Below, in pieces: positions 41,598 to 50,126 of a stretch of 64,000 bases of DNA. This stretch comes from UBA4877 sp002399285. GTDB taxonomy: Bacteria; Bacillota; Thermoanaerobacteria; Thermoanaerobacterales; UBA4877. Position numbers and translations under genes: made by a program. The notes below the pieces were generated by a model, which saw only the letters and a program-made list of their open reading frames with translations, did not search any database and was not told the DNA's origin. The stretch covers positions 68,287 through 132,286 of the forward strand of contig DAIPGN010000005.1 of the NCBI GenBank assembly GCA_036771835.1, in the 5' to 3' direction. How positions within the stretch are numbered: position 1 is the first letter of the stretch; each line of letters opens with the position of its first letter.

Positions 41598-41732
41598 TAT
41601 GCTTCGCAGTCTGCGATTCTCAAGGCGCAGAACGCATTTGAGGGTGTTGCAGAAAAAATGGGCGTTAAAAATGAAGAAGATGTTCAGACGCTTGTCAATG
41701 AAGTACGGTATGAAAAAGGCAAAACAAAATGA
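41598..41732 (+). pseudogene. Fragment of a small helical protein, possibly a toxin-antitoxin component
   Basis: One plus frame gives a plausible C-terminal piece, AFEGVAEKMGVKNEEDVQ followed by TLVNEVRYEKGKTK, ending at a TAA/TGA region near 41732. There is no matching start or Shine-Dalgarno site, and the upstream frame runs through the aldo/keto reductase end. It reminds me of C-termini of small antitoxin-like or AbrB-like proteins but I cannot confirm that. Likely a remnant. Confidence 0.3.
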
Positions 41733-41809
41733 AAAAATGAAACATCCATGTGCAATGACGGCAACTGAATTTCTCAAAGATGGAAGGAATGGTAGATCAC
41801 TTATGACCA

Positions 41810-42562
41810 TTATGAGACGGCTTCCAGTATCTTTATATTGGATGCCTCGTTTTTTCTGACCGCTTTGATGTCGTCGTCCGTCATAAACAGCTTATCGCAT
41901 ATCTTCCACTCGCCGCATATGTCCATGCCTATGAGCTGTCTGGCATTGGTCAGCACGTTCAGGTAATCCAGAAGTTCGCCCATATCCATAGAGCCCTGGT
42001 TCCAGTTCGTAGAGGCACAGTCGGTATTCAGAACGTCCTTGTCGATGCTTATATATACCGCTTTTGTCTCTATTTCCCGGATGAGCGCATATATCCTCCC
42101 GTTGTCGGTCTGTGTTCTGGATGGTATTATGCGTATGGGTTTGGAAAAAGGATGAATGAATTTCAGCGCTTCATCATCGGGATCAACTCCTATGAGTAAA
42201 ACCGATTTCAGCCATTTCAGACGGAGAGACTCCCTTATCCATGAACCGCAGGATATATAGCCGCTGTTCATGTTCATGAGATCAGTGTGATTATCGAATA
42301 CTACCAATGTAAACGGTACTTTTATATTTGCCAGTATGGCCAGACTGAGATGATGAAAGTCGCCGCTGCCTATAAGGGCGGCGGACGGATCGGTAAAAGA
42401 AAGACGGGATGACGCCCTTTCCATATGGGAAACTTCGGACAGCAGCCTGAGTCCCTTTATCGATCTCAGGTCGATTATCCTCTTCACCTTGGACATGATG
42501 TCATGCTGCATCATCAGCGCCGGGTCGAGATTAAAGGCTACAAGATCGGAGATCTTAGCCAT
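41810..42562 (-). CDS. Arginase/agmatinase-family ureohydrolase
   Basis: A 250-residue member of the ureohydrolase fold. Binuclear metal motifs are recognisable: GSGDFHHLS (about residues 65-73), FDNHTDLM (about 88-95) and SIDKDVLNTD (about 172-181). The family usually has GGDHS in the first place, so this protein is divergent. The protein is also shorter than arginases (about 300). Substrate (arginine, agmatine, formiminoglutamate or other guanidino compound) cannot be told. GGGAGGG precedes ATG 42562. Confidence 0.8.
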   Translation of the reverse strand: MAKISDLVAFNLDPALMMQHDIMSKVKRIIDLRSIKGLRLLSEVSHMERASSRLSFTDPSAALIGSGDFHHLSLAILANIKVPFTLVVFDNHTDLMNMNSGYISCGSWIRESLRLKWLKSVLLIGVDPDDEALKFIHPFSKPIRIIPSRTQTDNGRIYALIREIETKAVYISIDKDVLNTDCASTNWNQGSMDMGELLDYLNVLTNARQLIGMDICGEWKICDKLFMTDDDIKAVRKNEASNIKILEAVS

Positions 42563-42647
42563 AGCAATTCCCTCCCAACTGCTTTTATATTTATTATACT
42601 AAATTTTCATATATTTTTCAATAAAATTAGTCTTATTCTTCCATAGC

Positions 42648-42676
42648 TTGAAGGTTTGAAATTACTTTGATATAAT
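42648..42676 (+). promoter_or_regulatory. Promoter of secA-prfB
   Basis: TTGAAG (42648-42653) and TATAAT (42671-42676) are 17 bp apart, with the secA start at 42717. Confidence 0.75.
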
Positions 42677-42716
42677 TAATTTTTGGAGATCACATTTAAC
42701 TGAGAAGGTGAATCGT

Positions 42717-45401
42717 ATGTTTAATGTTCTTGAAAAGATAGCAAACAGTTACAATGAACGGGAGATCAAGAAACTCCGGCCTATAGCTGACAAGGTCATG
42801 GGCATGGAGGATGACATAAAAAAACTCAGCGATACGGATTTGAGGGCAAAGACAGAGGAGTTTAAGCGCAGGATATCCGGCGGCGAGTCCCTGGACGATA
42901 TTTTACCGGAGGCTTTTGCCGTGGTAAGGGAAGCGTCTGACAGAACGCTGGGGATGAAACATTTCGCGGTACAGGTACTTGGCGGCATCGTGCTGCATCA
43001 GGGAAAGATCGCCGAGATGAAGACGGGAGAAGGAAAGACGCTGGTAGCGACGCTGCCCGCCTATCTCAATGCCCTGACGGGAAACGGAGTCCACATAGTC
43101 ACGGTGAACGACTATCTGGCAAAGCGTGACCGCGAATGGATGGGCAAGATATTTGAATTTCTTGGCCTGAGGGTCGGCCTTATTCAGCACGATATGGATG
43201 ACGTCCTGAGAAAGGTCGCCTATTCTGCCGACATTACCTACGGCACTAACAACGAATATGGTTTTGACTACCTCAGGGACAACATGGTCATATACAAAAA
43301 CCAGGCCGTCCAGAGGGGCCTTAGCTATGCCATAGTGGACGAGGTTGACAGCATACTCATAGACGAGGCCCGTACCCCGCTCATCATATCGGGCATGGGG
43401 ACCGAGTCCACCGATAAATACTATAAGGCTGACAAGTTTATAAGGACGCTGAAGCCAGACGACTATTCCATAGATGAAAAGGCGCATACCGCCGTCCTTA
43501 CAGATTCCGGCGTGGGCAAGGCGGAGAGATATTTCGGCATAGAGAATCTGGCCGACATGGACAATATGGAGATAGATCACCATATCATCCAGGCCCTTAA
43601 GGCCCATACCCTCATGAAGAGGGACACGGACTACATCGTCAAGGACGGAGAGGTAATAATAGTAGACGAGTTCACCGGAAGGCTTATGTTCGGCAGGAGA
43701 TACAGCGACGGGCTCCACCAGGCTATAGAGGCCAAGGAGGGCGTCAAGATACAGAATGAGAACAAGACCCTGGCGACCATAACCTTCCAGAACTATTTCA
43801 GGATGTACGGCAAGCTTGCCGGTATGACCGGCACGGCCAAGACGGAAGAAAATGAATTCCGTGAGATATACGGCCTGGACGTCGTCGTGATACCTACCGA
43901 CAGGCCGATGATAAGGGAAGATAATGCCGATGTGATATATAAGACGGTAAACGCCAAATACAACTCCATAATCGACGAAATTGCAGAGTGCTATGCCAAG
44001 GGGCAGCCTGTGCTGGTAGGCACCATATCCATTGAGAAATCGGAGATACTGAGCGGTCTGCTCAAAAAGAGGGGCATACCGCATCAGGTGCTGAACGCCA
44101 AATACCATGATAAGGAAGCTGAGATAATAGCCCAGGCAGGGAGAAAGGGCACCGTTACCATCGCCACAAATATGGCGGGACGCGGTACCGACATCATGCT
44201 GGGCGGCAATCCGGAGTTCCTTGCAAAGCGCAGTATGAGAGAGGCAGGCTTCGACGACGGGATAATAAGCGCGGCGTCGGGATATGCCAAGACGGAAGAT
44301 CCCGAGATCTTGGACGCCCGTCAGAAATATAAGGAGATATTTGAACAGGAAAAGAAAGCGTGCGACAGCGAACACGACGAGGTGGTCGCGCTGGGCGGAC
44401 TGCACATCATCGGCTCGGAAAGGCATGAATCGCGGCGAATAGATAATCAGCTGCGCGGACGTTCGGGCAGGCAGGGAGACCCGGGCTCATCCAGGTTCTA
44501 TGTATCACTGGAGGATGACCTGATGCGGCTGTTCGGCTCGGAGAAGGTGATGGGCGTTATGGATTCCCTGGGCGTCGAGGAGGATATGCCGCTGGAGAAC
44601 AACGTCCTGACAAAGCAGATAGAGAGCGCCCAGAAAAAGGTCGAGGGCAACAATTTTGATATGAGGAAGAGAGTGCTGCAGTTCGACGACGTCATGAACA
44701 AGCAGCGCGAGGTCATATACGGCGAAAGGAAAAAGGTGCTGGACGAGGAAAATCTGAGGGAGAACATTATATCCATGGTCGAAGCCATAACTGACGAGGC
44801 CATAGAGATATATACCGAGAACAGCAAATATCCCGAGGAATGGGACTACGACGGCCTCTTCAATCATCTCGAGCATTACTTCCTGCCCAAGGACAGCATA
44901 GTTGTTGAGAACAAGGAAGAGGTGACCAAAGAGGACCTGAAGGACACCATAATGGGAGTAGCCGAAAAGGGATATCAGAAAAAGGAAGAGGAGATCGGCG
45001 AGACCAACATGCGGGAGCTGGAAAGGGTAGTGCTGCTGCGGTATATCGACTCAAAGTGGATGGATCATATAGACGCCATGGATGACCTGAGGGACGGCAT
45101 AGGGCTCAGGGCTTACGGCCAGGCCGATCCCGTGAAGGAGTACCAGAAGGAAGGCTTCAACATGTTCCAGGACCTCATAAGCAGTATACAGGAGGATACG
45201 GTCAAGACGCTCTATCATTTGTCCCTGCAAAAAGAGGCGCCTAAGCGGGAACAGGTCATAAAACCGCAGAAGGACAACTCCGTACCCCAGGAGCCTGTAA
45301 AAAACACGGATAAAAAGATAGGAAGAAACGATCCATGCCCGTGCGGCAGCGGTAAAAAGTATAAAAACTGCTGCGGCAGGGATATAAAAAATGCCATATA
45401 A
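42717..45401 (+). CDS. secA: Preprotein translocase ATPase SecA
   Basis: Motor ATPase that drives secretory proteins through SecYEG. The 894-residue protein has Walker A MKTGEGKT (residues 101-108), a DEVDSILIDEARTPLI helicase motif, the cross-linking domain, GRGTDIMLGGNPE, the QLRGRSGRQGDPGSS motif and the zinc-binding, SecB-type tail CPCGSGKKYKNCC. ATG 42717 is chosen over GTG 42708 for better spacing from AGAAGG. prfB follows after 14 nt, as in many Bacillota. Confidence 0.97.
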   Translation: MFNVLEKIANSYNEREIKKLRPIADKVMGMEDDIKKLSDTDLRAKTEEFKRRISGGESLDDILPEAFAVVREASDRTLGMKHFAVQVLGGIVLHQGKIAEMKTGEGKTLVATLPAYLNALTGNGVHIVTVNDYLAKRDREWMGKIFEFLGLRVGLIQHDMDDVLRKVAYSADITYGTNNEYGFDYLRDNMVIYKNQAVQRGLSYAIVDEVDSILIDEARTPLIISGMGTESTDKYYKADKFIRTLKPDDYSIDEKAHTAVLTDSGVGKAERYFGIENLADMDNMEIDHHIIQALKAHTLMKRDTDYIVKDGEVIIVDEFTGRLMFGRRYSDGLHQAIEAKEGVKIQNENKTLATITFQNYFRMYGKLAGMTGTAKTEENEFREIYGLDVVVIPTDRPMIREDNADVIYKTVNAKYNSIIDEIAECYAKGQPVLVGTISIEKSEILSGLLKKRGIPHQVLNAKYHDKEAEIIAQAGRKGTVTIATNMAGRGTDIMLGGNPEFLAKRSMREAGFDDGIISAASGYAKTEDPEILDARQKYKEIFEQEKKACDSEHDEVVALGGLHIIGSERHESRRIDNQLRGRSGRQGDPGSSRFYVSLEDDLMRLFGSEKVMGVMDSLGVEEDMPLENNVLTKQIESAQKKVEGNNFDMRKRVLQFDDVMNKQREVIYGERKKVLDEENLRENIISMVEAITDEAIEIYTENSKYPEEWDYDGLFNHLEHYFLPKDSIVVENKEEVTKEDLKDTIMGVAEKGYQKKEEEIGETNMRELERVVLLRYIDSKWMDHIDAMDDLRDGIGLRAYGQADPVKEYQKEGFNMFQDLISSIQEDTVKTLYHLSLQKEAPKREQVIKPQKDNSVPQEPVKNTDKKIGRNDPCPCGSGKKYKNCCGRDIKNAI

Positions 45402-45415
45402 GGGAGTTGATCGAT

Positions 45416-46532
45416 TTGCTGCAGGATTATAAATTATTGATAGACAAACTGCGGGGAGATATAGACGAAATGGGTGTTTCACTTTGACGTCGCCGGAGCC
45501 GGCAAGGAAATAAAGGAGCTGGAGGCGCAGATGTCGAAGCCCGGCTTTTGGGATGATCCTTCCAAATCCCAAAAAGTGAATAAGAGGCTGAAGCATCTCA
45601 AAAATAAGATCGGCGAGTATGACGAACTGGATAGGGAATGGGAGGACCTCCTTGCTCTTGTGGACCTTGGCTTAGAGGAAAATGAGGAGAGCCTTGAGGG
45701 AGAAGTGAAGGAGTACTACGACGCATTTAAGGAAAAACTGGAGGGTCTTCGCATAAAGACGCTGCTCGGCGGCAAATACGACACCAACAACGCCATAGTC
45801 ATGCTGCATTCGGGAGCGGGCGGCACGGAGGCCCAGGACTGGGTGGAAATGCTTTACCGCATGTACACCAAATGGGCGGAGAAGAAGGAGTATCCCGTGG
45901 AGGTGCTCGATGAACTCCCCGGCGAAGAGGCCGGAATAAAGAGCATCACCTTCCGGGTCACCGGCGATTATGCATACGGCTATCTCAAGGCGGAGAAGGG
46001 CGTACACCGGCTGGTGAGGATATCTCCCTTCGATGCTGCGGCCAGACGCCATACCTCGTTCGCCATGGTGGAGGTGCTGCCCGAACTGGAAGACGACGAG
46101 GGGCTGGACATACGGCCGGAGGATCTCAGGATAGACACCTACAGGTCCAGCGGCGCCGGAGGACAGCATGTAAATAAGACGGAGTCGGCCATAAGGATCA
46201 CCCATCTGCCCACGGGCATCGTGGTCACCTGCCAGAACGAGAGGTCGCAGATCTCCAACAGGGAGACGGCGATGAACATGCTCAAGGCAAAGCTGCTGGA
46301 GATCAAGGAGCGCGAGAGGCTGGAAAAGGTAAGCGAGATCAAGGGCGAGTACAAGGAAATAGGATGGGGCAGCCAGATACGTTCCTATGTCTTCAATCCA
46401 TACAGCATGGTGAAGGACCATAGGACCGGCGTCGAGGTAGGAAGCACGCAAAAGGTCATGGACGGAGACATAGATGTGTTCATAGACGCCTATCTCAAGA
46501 TGGAGAAGGGCATAAAGCTCACCGAGCGCTAA
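45416..46532 (+). CDS. prfB: Peptide chain release factor 2, programmed +1 frameshift
   Basis: Recognises UGA and UAA stop codons. Translation starts at TTG 45416 (AGGGAG 9 nt upstream), reads 23 codons to CTT (45482-45484), meets TGA (45485-45487) and must slip +1 to GAC (45486) to continue, giving 371 residues. This is the conserved RF2 autoregulation site CTT-TGA-C. The frameshift product shows the SPF stop-codon motif at about 203-205 and GGQ at 248-250, close to E. coli RF2 positions. The usual internal AGGGGG enhancer before the slip site is weak here (ATGGGTG). Confidence 0.95.
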
Positions 46533-46589
46533 GGCCCGGCCGGTTTTAAATGTATACAGTATTTTCAGGATGACAGTTGATATAAAGGG

Positions 46590-46623
46590 CGCAGCCGGTC
46601 ATAGGTATCGCAGACCGGCTGCG
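46590..46623 (+). terminator. Strong hairpin after prfB
   Basis: CGCAGCCGGTC (46590-46600) and GACCGGCTGCG (46613-46623) form a perfect 11-bp stem with a 12-nt loop. No T-run follows (AATGCCCGC), so termination is uncertain. Confidence 0.5.
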
Positions 46624-46686
46624 AATGCCCGCTGTGATCATTCATGGGTTTTGTATTAAACTGAATAATTCGGAAGGGGGAGATTT

Positions 46687-47406
46687 ATGAAACCTGTCAT
46701 AGGTGTGGAGACAAGTTTAAACTATAGGGAAAACCTTTTTCAGGTACATAATTTTTATGTGGAGGCCGTAGCGGAGGCCGGAGGCGTCCCGCTGCTGATC
46801 GCACCCCAGCAGGACGGAGGGTATGCGTCGGAGATAATAGGCAGGCTGGACGGGATATTGATAACCGGAGGCGGAGACGTCGACCCACGGTGTTTCAATG
46901 AGGAGAATACGGGATTGAGCAAGGGCATGTCCCGGGAGAGGGATATTACCGAGACGCAGCTCATCAAGGCCGCCGTCGGATTGGATATGCCCATACTCGG
47001 CATATGCAGGGGATGCCAGATGATCAACGTGGTGCTTGGGGGAGACCTGTATCAGGACATATCCTTAAAGCAGGGCACATCAAATCATAATCAGGACGGG
47101 GACATACCGGGATGGTATCCCTATCATGACATAAGGATAGAGCAAGAATCCATCATGTACGGCATATTCGGGAAGAAGACGATAGGCGTGAACAGCTATC
47201 ATCATCAGGCGGTAAAGAATCCCGCCAAGGGGCTTAGGGTCACCGCATCGTCCGAGGACGATATAATAGAGGCGATAGAGGGGACGGAGAACTCCTTTAT
47301 CTTAGGGGTACAGTTCCATCCTGAAAAGATGTTTCATAATGACAGAAGTTTTCTTGCCGTATTTGAGGCGCTTATAAATGCAGCCAAAATCAAGGAGGCC
47401 ATATGA
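46687..47406 (+). CDS. Peptidase C26 / gamma-glutamyl-GABA hydrolase family protein
   Basis: A class I glutamine amidotransferase-like hydrolase of 239 residues. The nucleophile is Cys107 in ILGICRGCQM, with the partner His and Glu in GVQFHPEKMF and the substrate-loop VNSYHHQAVK. Relatives include PuuD (gamma-glutamyl-GABA hydrolase). It overlaps the asparaginase gene, so both may release ammonia or glutamate from amides or peptides. GAAGGGGGAG precedes ATG 46687. Confidence 0.88.
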   Translation: MKPVIGVETSLNYRENLFQVHNFYVEAVAEAGGVPLLIAPQQDGGYASEIIGRLDGILITGGGDVDPRCFNEENTGLSKGMSRERDITETQLIKAAVGLDMPILGICRGCQMINVVLGGDLYQDISLKQGTSNHNQDGDIPGWYPYHDIRIEQESIMYGIFGKKTIGVNSYHHQAVKNPAKGLRVTASSEDDIIEAIEGTENSFILGVQFHPEKMFHNDRSFLAVFEALINAAKIKEAI

Positions 47407-48413
47407 TGTCGGAGAAGCTCGTTTTAGTGTACCGCGGTGATCTCGCGGAGAAGATACACAGGGGGGATATGGCGGTGGCGGATGCCGGCGGACGCGTTAC
47501 AGCGTCTGTGGGCGATATAGGCAAGAGCAGCTATATGAGGTCTGCGGCCAAGCCGGTACAGGCGGTAAACGTTGTCCTGAGCGGGGCCTTGGAAGAATAT
47601 GGGCTTACGGATAAGGAACTGGCTATAATATGCGCTTCTCACCGCGGCGATGAGGAACACGTCGAGACCGTGAACGGCATACTGACCAAGCTGGGACTGG
47701 ACAGATCCTATCTGAAATGCGGCGTCTTAAGACCGCTGGATGAAAAGAGAGCATTCAAGATGCTCAGGGACGGCAAGGAGTTTGACGAGGTCACCTGCGA
47801 CTGCTCGGGCAAACATTCGGGTATGCTGGCGGCGTGTCTCAAGAAGGGATATCCTCTGGAGAGCTATACCGACCCCGGACATCCTCTGCAGAGGGAGATA
47901 CTCAAGATGATGTCGCTGTTTTCAGGAGTGCGCGAGGAGGAGATAACCATAGGCGTCGACGGCTGCGGGGTCCCGGTGTTCGGCATGCCCGTGTACAATA
48001 TGGCGCTGGCCTTCGCCAATATGGCCGATCCCTCGCGGCTGCCGGACGACGTCGGTGCGGCTGCGTGCAGGATAGTGAACGCCATGGTCACCTATCCGGA
48101 GATGGTCTCGGGAGAGAACGGCTTTGATACGCTGCTCATGAGGGCCGCCAAGGGGAGGCTGTTCTGCAAGATGGGCGCGGACGGCGTCTTCTGTGTGGGC
48201 CTGAGGGACAAGGGATGGGGCCTGGCCGTCAAGATAGAGGATGGCGACTCTCCGGCGTCTTACTGTGCGGTATGCGAGGCGCTCTGTCAACTGGGTGTCC
48301 TCAGCGAACAGGCGGCGGAGGAATTGAAATCATTCCATCACAGGATCGTATATAATAATCATAAGGTCGCGGTGGGCAGGTATGAGCCTTGCTTCAAGTT
48401 GAATATATATTAA
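47403..48413 (+). CDS. L-asparaginase, AnsA type II (Rhizobium etli-like)
   Basis: A 336-residue member of the asparaginase II family typified by R. etli AnsA, unrelated to E. coli-type enzymes. Motifs include SSYMRSAAKPVQA (about residues 42-54), ASHRGDEEHV (about 78-87), CSGKHSGMLAACL (about 136-148) and GVDGCGVPVF. In this family the Ser-Lys and Cys-Lys-Ser groups form the active site. It starts at ATG 47403 or 47406 after AAGGAGG, coupled to the C26 hydrolase. Confidence 0.88.
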   Translation: MMSEKLVLVYRGDLAEKIHRGDMAVADAGGRVTASVGDIGKSSYMRSAAKPVQAVNVVLSGALEEYGLTDKELAIICASHRGDEEHVETVNGILTKLGLDRSYLKCGVLRPLDEKRAFKMLRDGKEFDEVTCDCSGKHSGMLAACLKKGYPLESYTDPGHPLQREILKMMSLFSGVREEEITIGVDGCGVPVFGMPVYNMALAFANMADPSRLPDDVGAAACRIVNAMVTYPEMVSGENGFDTLLMRAAKGRLFCKMGADGVFCVGLRDKGWGLAVKIEDGDSPASYCAVCEALCQLGVLSEQAAEELKSFHHRIVYNNHKVAVGRYEPCFKLNIY

Positions 48414-48510
48414 TTGTCAAGCCGTGACATTCTCGCGGTCTGGGTTTCATTAGCAGTGCGTATAATGTATAATGTACTAATGAGATAAAGAGCAGGAAGG
48501 GGGAATACAG

Positions 48511-49665
48511 ATGCTTTTATTGAAGAACGGCAATGTGCATACCATGGCCGGAGAAGTTATAGAGGGCGGGGACGTCCTTATAAACGAAGGCAGGGTACAG
48601 GAGGTAGGCCGCAATTTGAGCGGCAGCGGAGCAGAGGTACTGGATGTGACCGGCAAGTTCGTGATGCCGGGGATAATCGATGCCCACAGCCATCTGGGCA
48701 TGTGGGAGGACGCCATGGGTTTCGAGGGCGACGACGGAAACGAGGAGACCGATCCCGTGACGCCGGGACTCCGGGCGATAGATGGGATAAATCCCATGGA
48801 CCGGTGTTTTGAGGATGCCTACCGCGGCGGAGTTACGGCGGCCGTGACCGGGCCGGGCAGCGCCAACGTCATAGGAGGGCTCTTCACCGCCGTAAAGACC
48901 TACGGCAAAAGAGTGGACGACATGATCATAAAGGACCCCGTCGCGCTCAAGGTAGCCTTTGGCGAAAATCCCAAAACGGTATACGGCGGCGAGCAAAAGA
49001 AGACGCCGCGGACGCGGATGGCCATAGCCGGCATATTGAGGGAAGAGCTGACCAAGGCTAAGGAGTACATGGAAGGAAGGGCAAAACCCAAGGAGGAAGA
49101 CCGGCCCGACTTCGATATGGGCATGGAGGCGATAGCCAAGGTCCTGAGGAGAGAAATACCCCTGAAGGCGCATGCGCATAGGGCCGACGATATCTTCACC
49201 GCCATAAGGATAGCCAAGGAATTCGACGTAAGGCTGACTCTCGATCACTGCACCGAGGGGCACCTGATCGTGGACTATCTCAAGCAGGAAGGATATCCCT
49301 GCATAGTGGGCCCGTCGCTGACCGACAGGTCCAAAATAGAACTCAAGAACCTGTCCTTTAAAACCCCGGGCATACTTTCAAAGGCCGGCCTGACCGTCGC
49401 CATAATGACCGATCATCCGGTGATCCCGCTGCAGTACATAACGCTGTGCGCATCCCTCGCCGTAAGGGAGGGCATGGATGAGGCGGAGGCGCTCAGGGCA
49501 ATAACCATAAACCCGGCGAAGATCGCGGGCATAGACGGCAGAGTAGGCAGCATAGAGGCAGGCAAGGACGCCGACGTAGCCATATTTGACGGAAATCCGC
49601 TGGATATACGCAACAGATGCTACGCCACCGTCATTAACGGCGCGGTTATATACAAGAGAGACTGA
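48511..49665 (+). CDS. Amidohydrolase, imidazolonepropionase-like
   Basis: A metal-dependent hydrolase of 384 residues. Metal ligands are visible in DAHSHLGMWED (HxH), KAHAHRADD, LDHCTEGH and IMTDHPVIP. The end has the usual IEAGKDADVAIFDGNPL motif. The substrate is unknown; the preceding amidase genes suggest nitrogen-compound breakdown. AGGAAGGGGGAA precedes ATG 48511. A TATAAT at 48461-48466 is a possible -10 box without a clear -35. Confidence 0.88.
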   Translation: MLLLKNGNVHTMAGEVIEGGDVLINEGRVQEVGRNLSGSGAEVLDVTGKFVMPGIIDAHSHLGMWEDAMGFEGDDGNEETDPVTPGLRAIDGINPMDRCFEDAYRGGVTAAVTGPGSANVIGGLFTAVKTYGKRVDDMIIKDPVALKVAFGENPKTVYGGEQKKTPRTRMAIAGILREELTKAKEYMEGRAKPKEEDRPDFDMGMEAIAKVLRREIPLKAHAHRADDIFTAIRIAKEFDVRLTLDHCTEGHLIVDYLKQEGYPCIVGPSLTDRSKIELKNLSFKTPGILSKAGLTVAIMTDHPVIPLQYITLCASLAVREGMDEAEALRAITINPAKIAGIDGRVGSIEAGKDADVAIFDGNPLDIRNRCYATVINGAVIYKRD

Positions 49666-49666
49666 T

Positions 49667-49704
49667 ATTTCCGCCCATATAAATTTATATGGGCGGAAAT
49701 TTTA
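49667..49704 (+). terminator. Perfect palindromic terminator
   Basis: A 34-bp perfect palindrome (49667-49700) with half-site ATTTCCGCCCATATAAA is followed by TTTATC. It separates the amidohydrolase from the next operon and may work on both strands. Confidence 0.85.
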
Positions 49705-49706
49705 TC

Positions 49707-49736
49707 TTGAGTATTATAGCAAAAATATTGTAGAAT
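49707..49736 (+). promoter_or_regulatory. Promoter of the Asp23-fakA-degV operon
   Basis: TTGAGT (49707-49712) and TAGAAT (49731-49736) are 18 bp apart; the start codon is at 49766. Confidence 0.55.
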
Positions 49737-49765
49737 ATATAAAAGAGTATCTAGGAGGTGTTATT

Positions 49766-50110
49766 ATGCCGCAGATTACACCGCTGGGCAAGGTGGACAT
49801 TTCAGACGAGGTAATAGAACAGATAGCCGGCGCAGCCGCGTCGGATATATACGGCGTGAAGAATATGGTGAGTAAAAAGACGAAGGATGCTTTAAGCGAA
49901 CTCATGGGCAGAGAGAACCCCGCAAAGGGCGTGATAGTAGCCAAGGGCGACGAAGGACTGACGATCAGCATCCATATAATGATGGACTATGGTGTTAATA
50001 TGCAGGCGGTAGGCAACAATATTATCGAAAGAGTAAAATACACTGTGGAAGAAATGACCGGGGAAATGGTGAACAAGGTCATTATTAATATAGACGGCGT
50101 GATCGCATGA
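49766..50110 (+). CDS. Asp23/Gls24 family envelope stress protein (YloU-like)
   Basis: A 114-residue Asp23/Gls24-type protein found near the envelope or with cell-wall functions in Bacillota. It shows KVDISDEVIEQIAGAAASD, the central GLTISIHIMMDYG and the C-terminal VNKVIINIDGV. AGGAGGTG precedes ATG 49766. It is in one unit with the fatty-acid kinase gene, as yloU is with yloV. Confidence 0.92.
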   Translation: MPQITPLGKVDISDEVIEQIAGAAASDIYGVKNMVSKKTKDALSELMGRENPAKGVIVAKGDEGLTISIHIMMDYGVNMQAVGNNIIERVKYTVEEMTGEMVNKVIINIDGVIA

Positions 50111-50126
50111 AGGGGGTTCCTCATAC

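Noticed and set aside
42903..44426. 507-codon open frame on the minus strand
   Set aside because: It lies fully antisense to secA, has no ribosome site and no recognisable domain; it is an artefact of secA codon use.
45485..45487. Selenocysteine or premature stop in prfB
   Set aside because: The TGA is in the conserved RF2 CTT-TGA-C slip site, which explains it fully.
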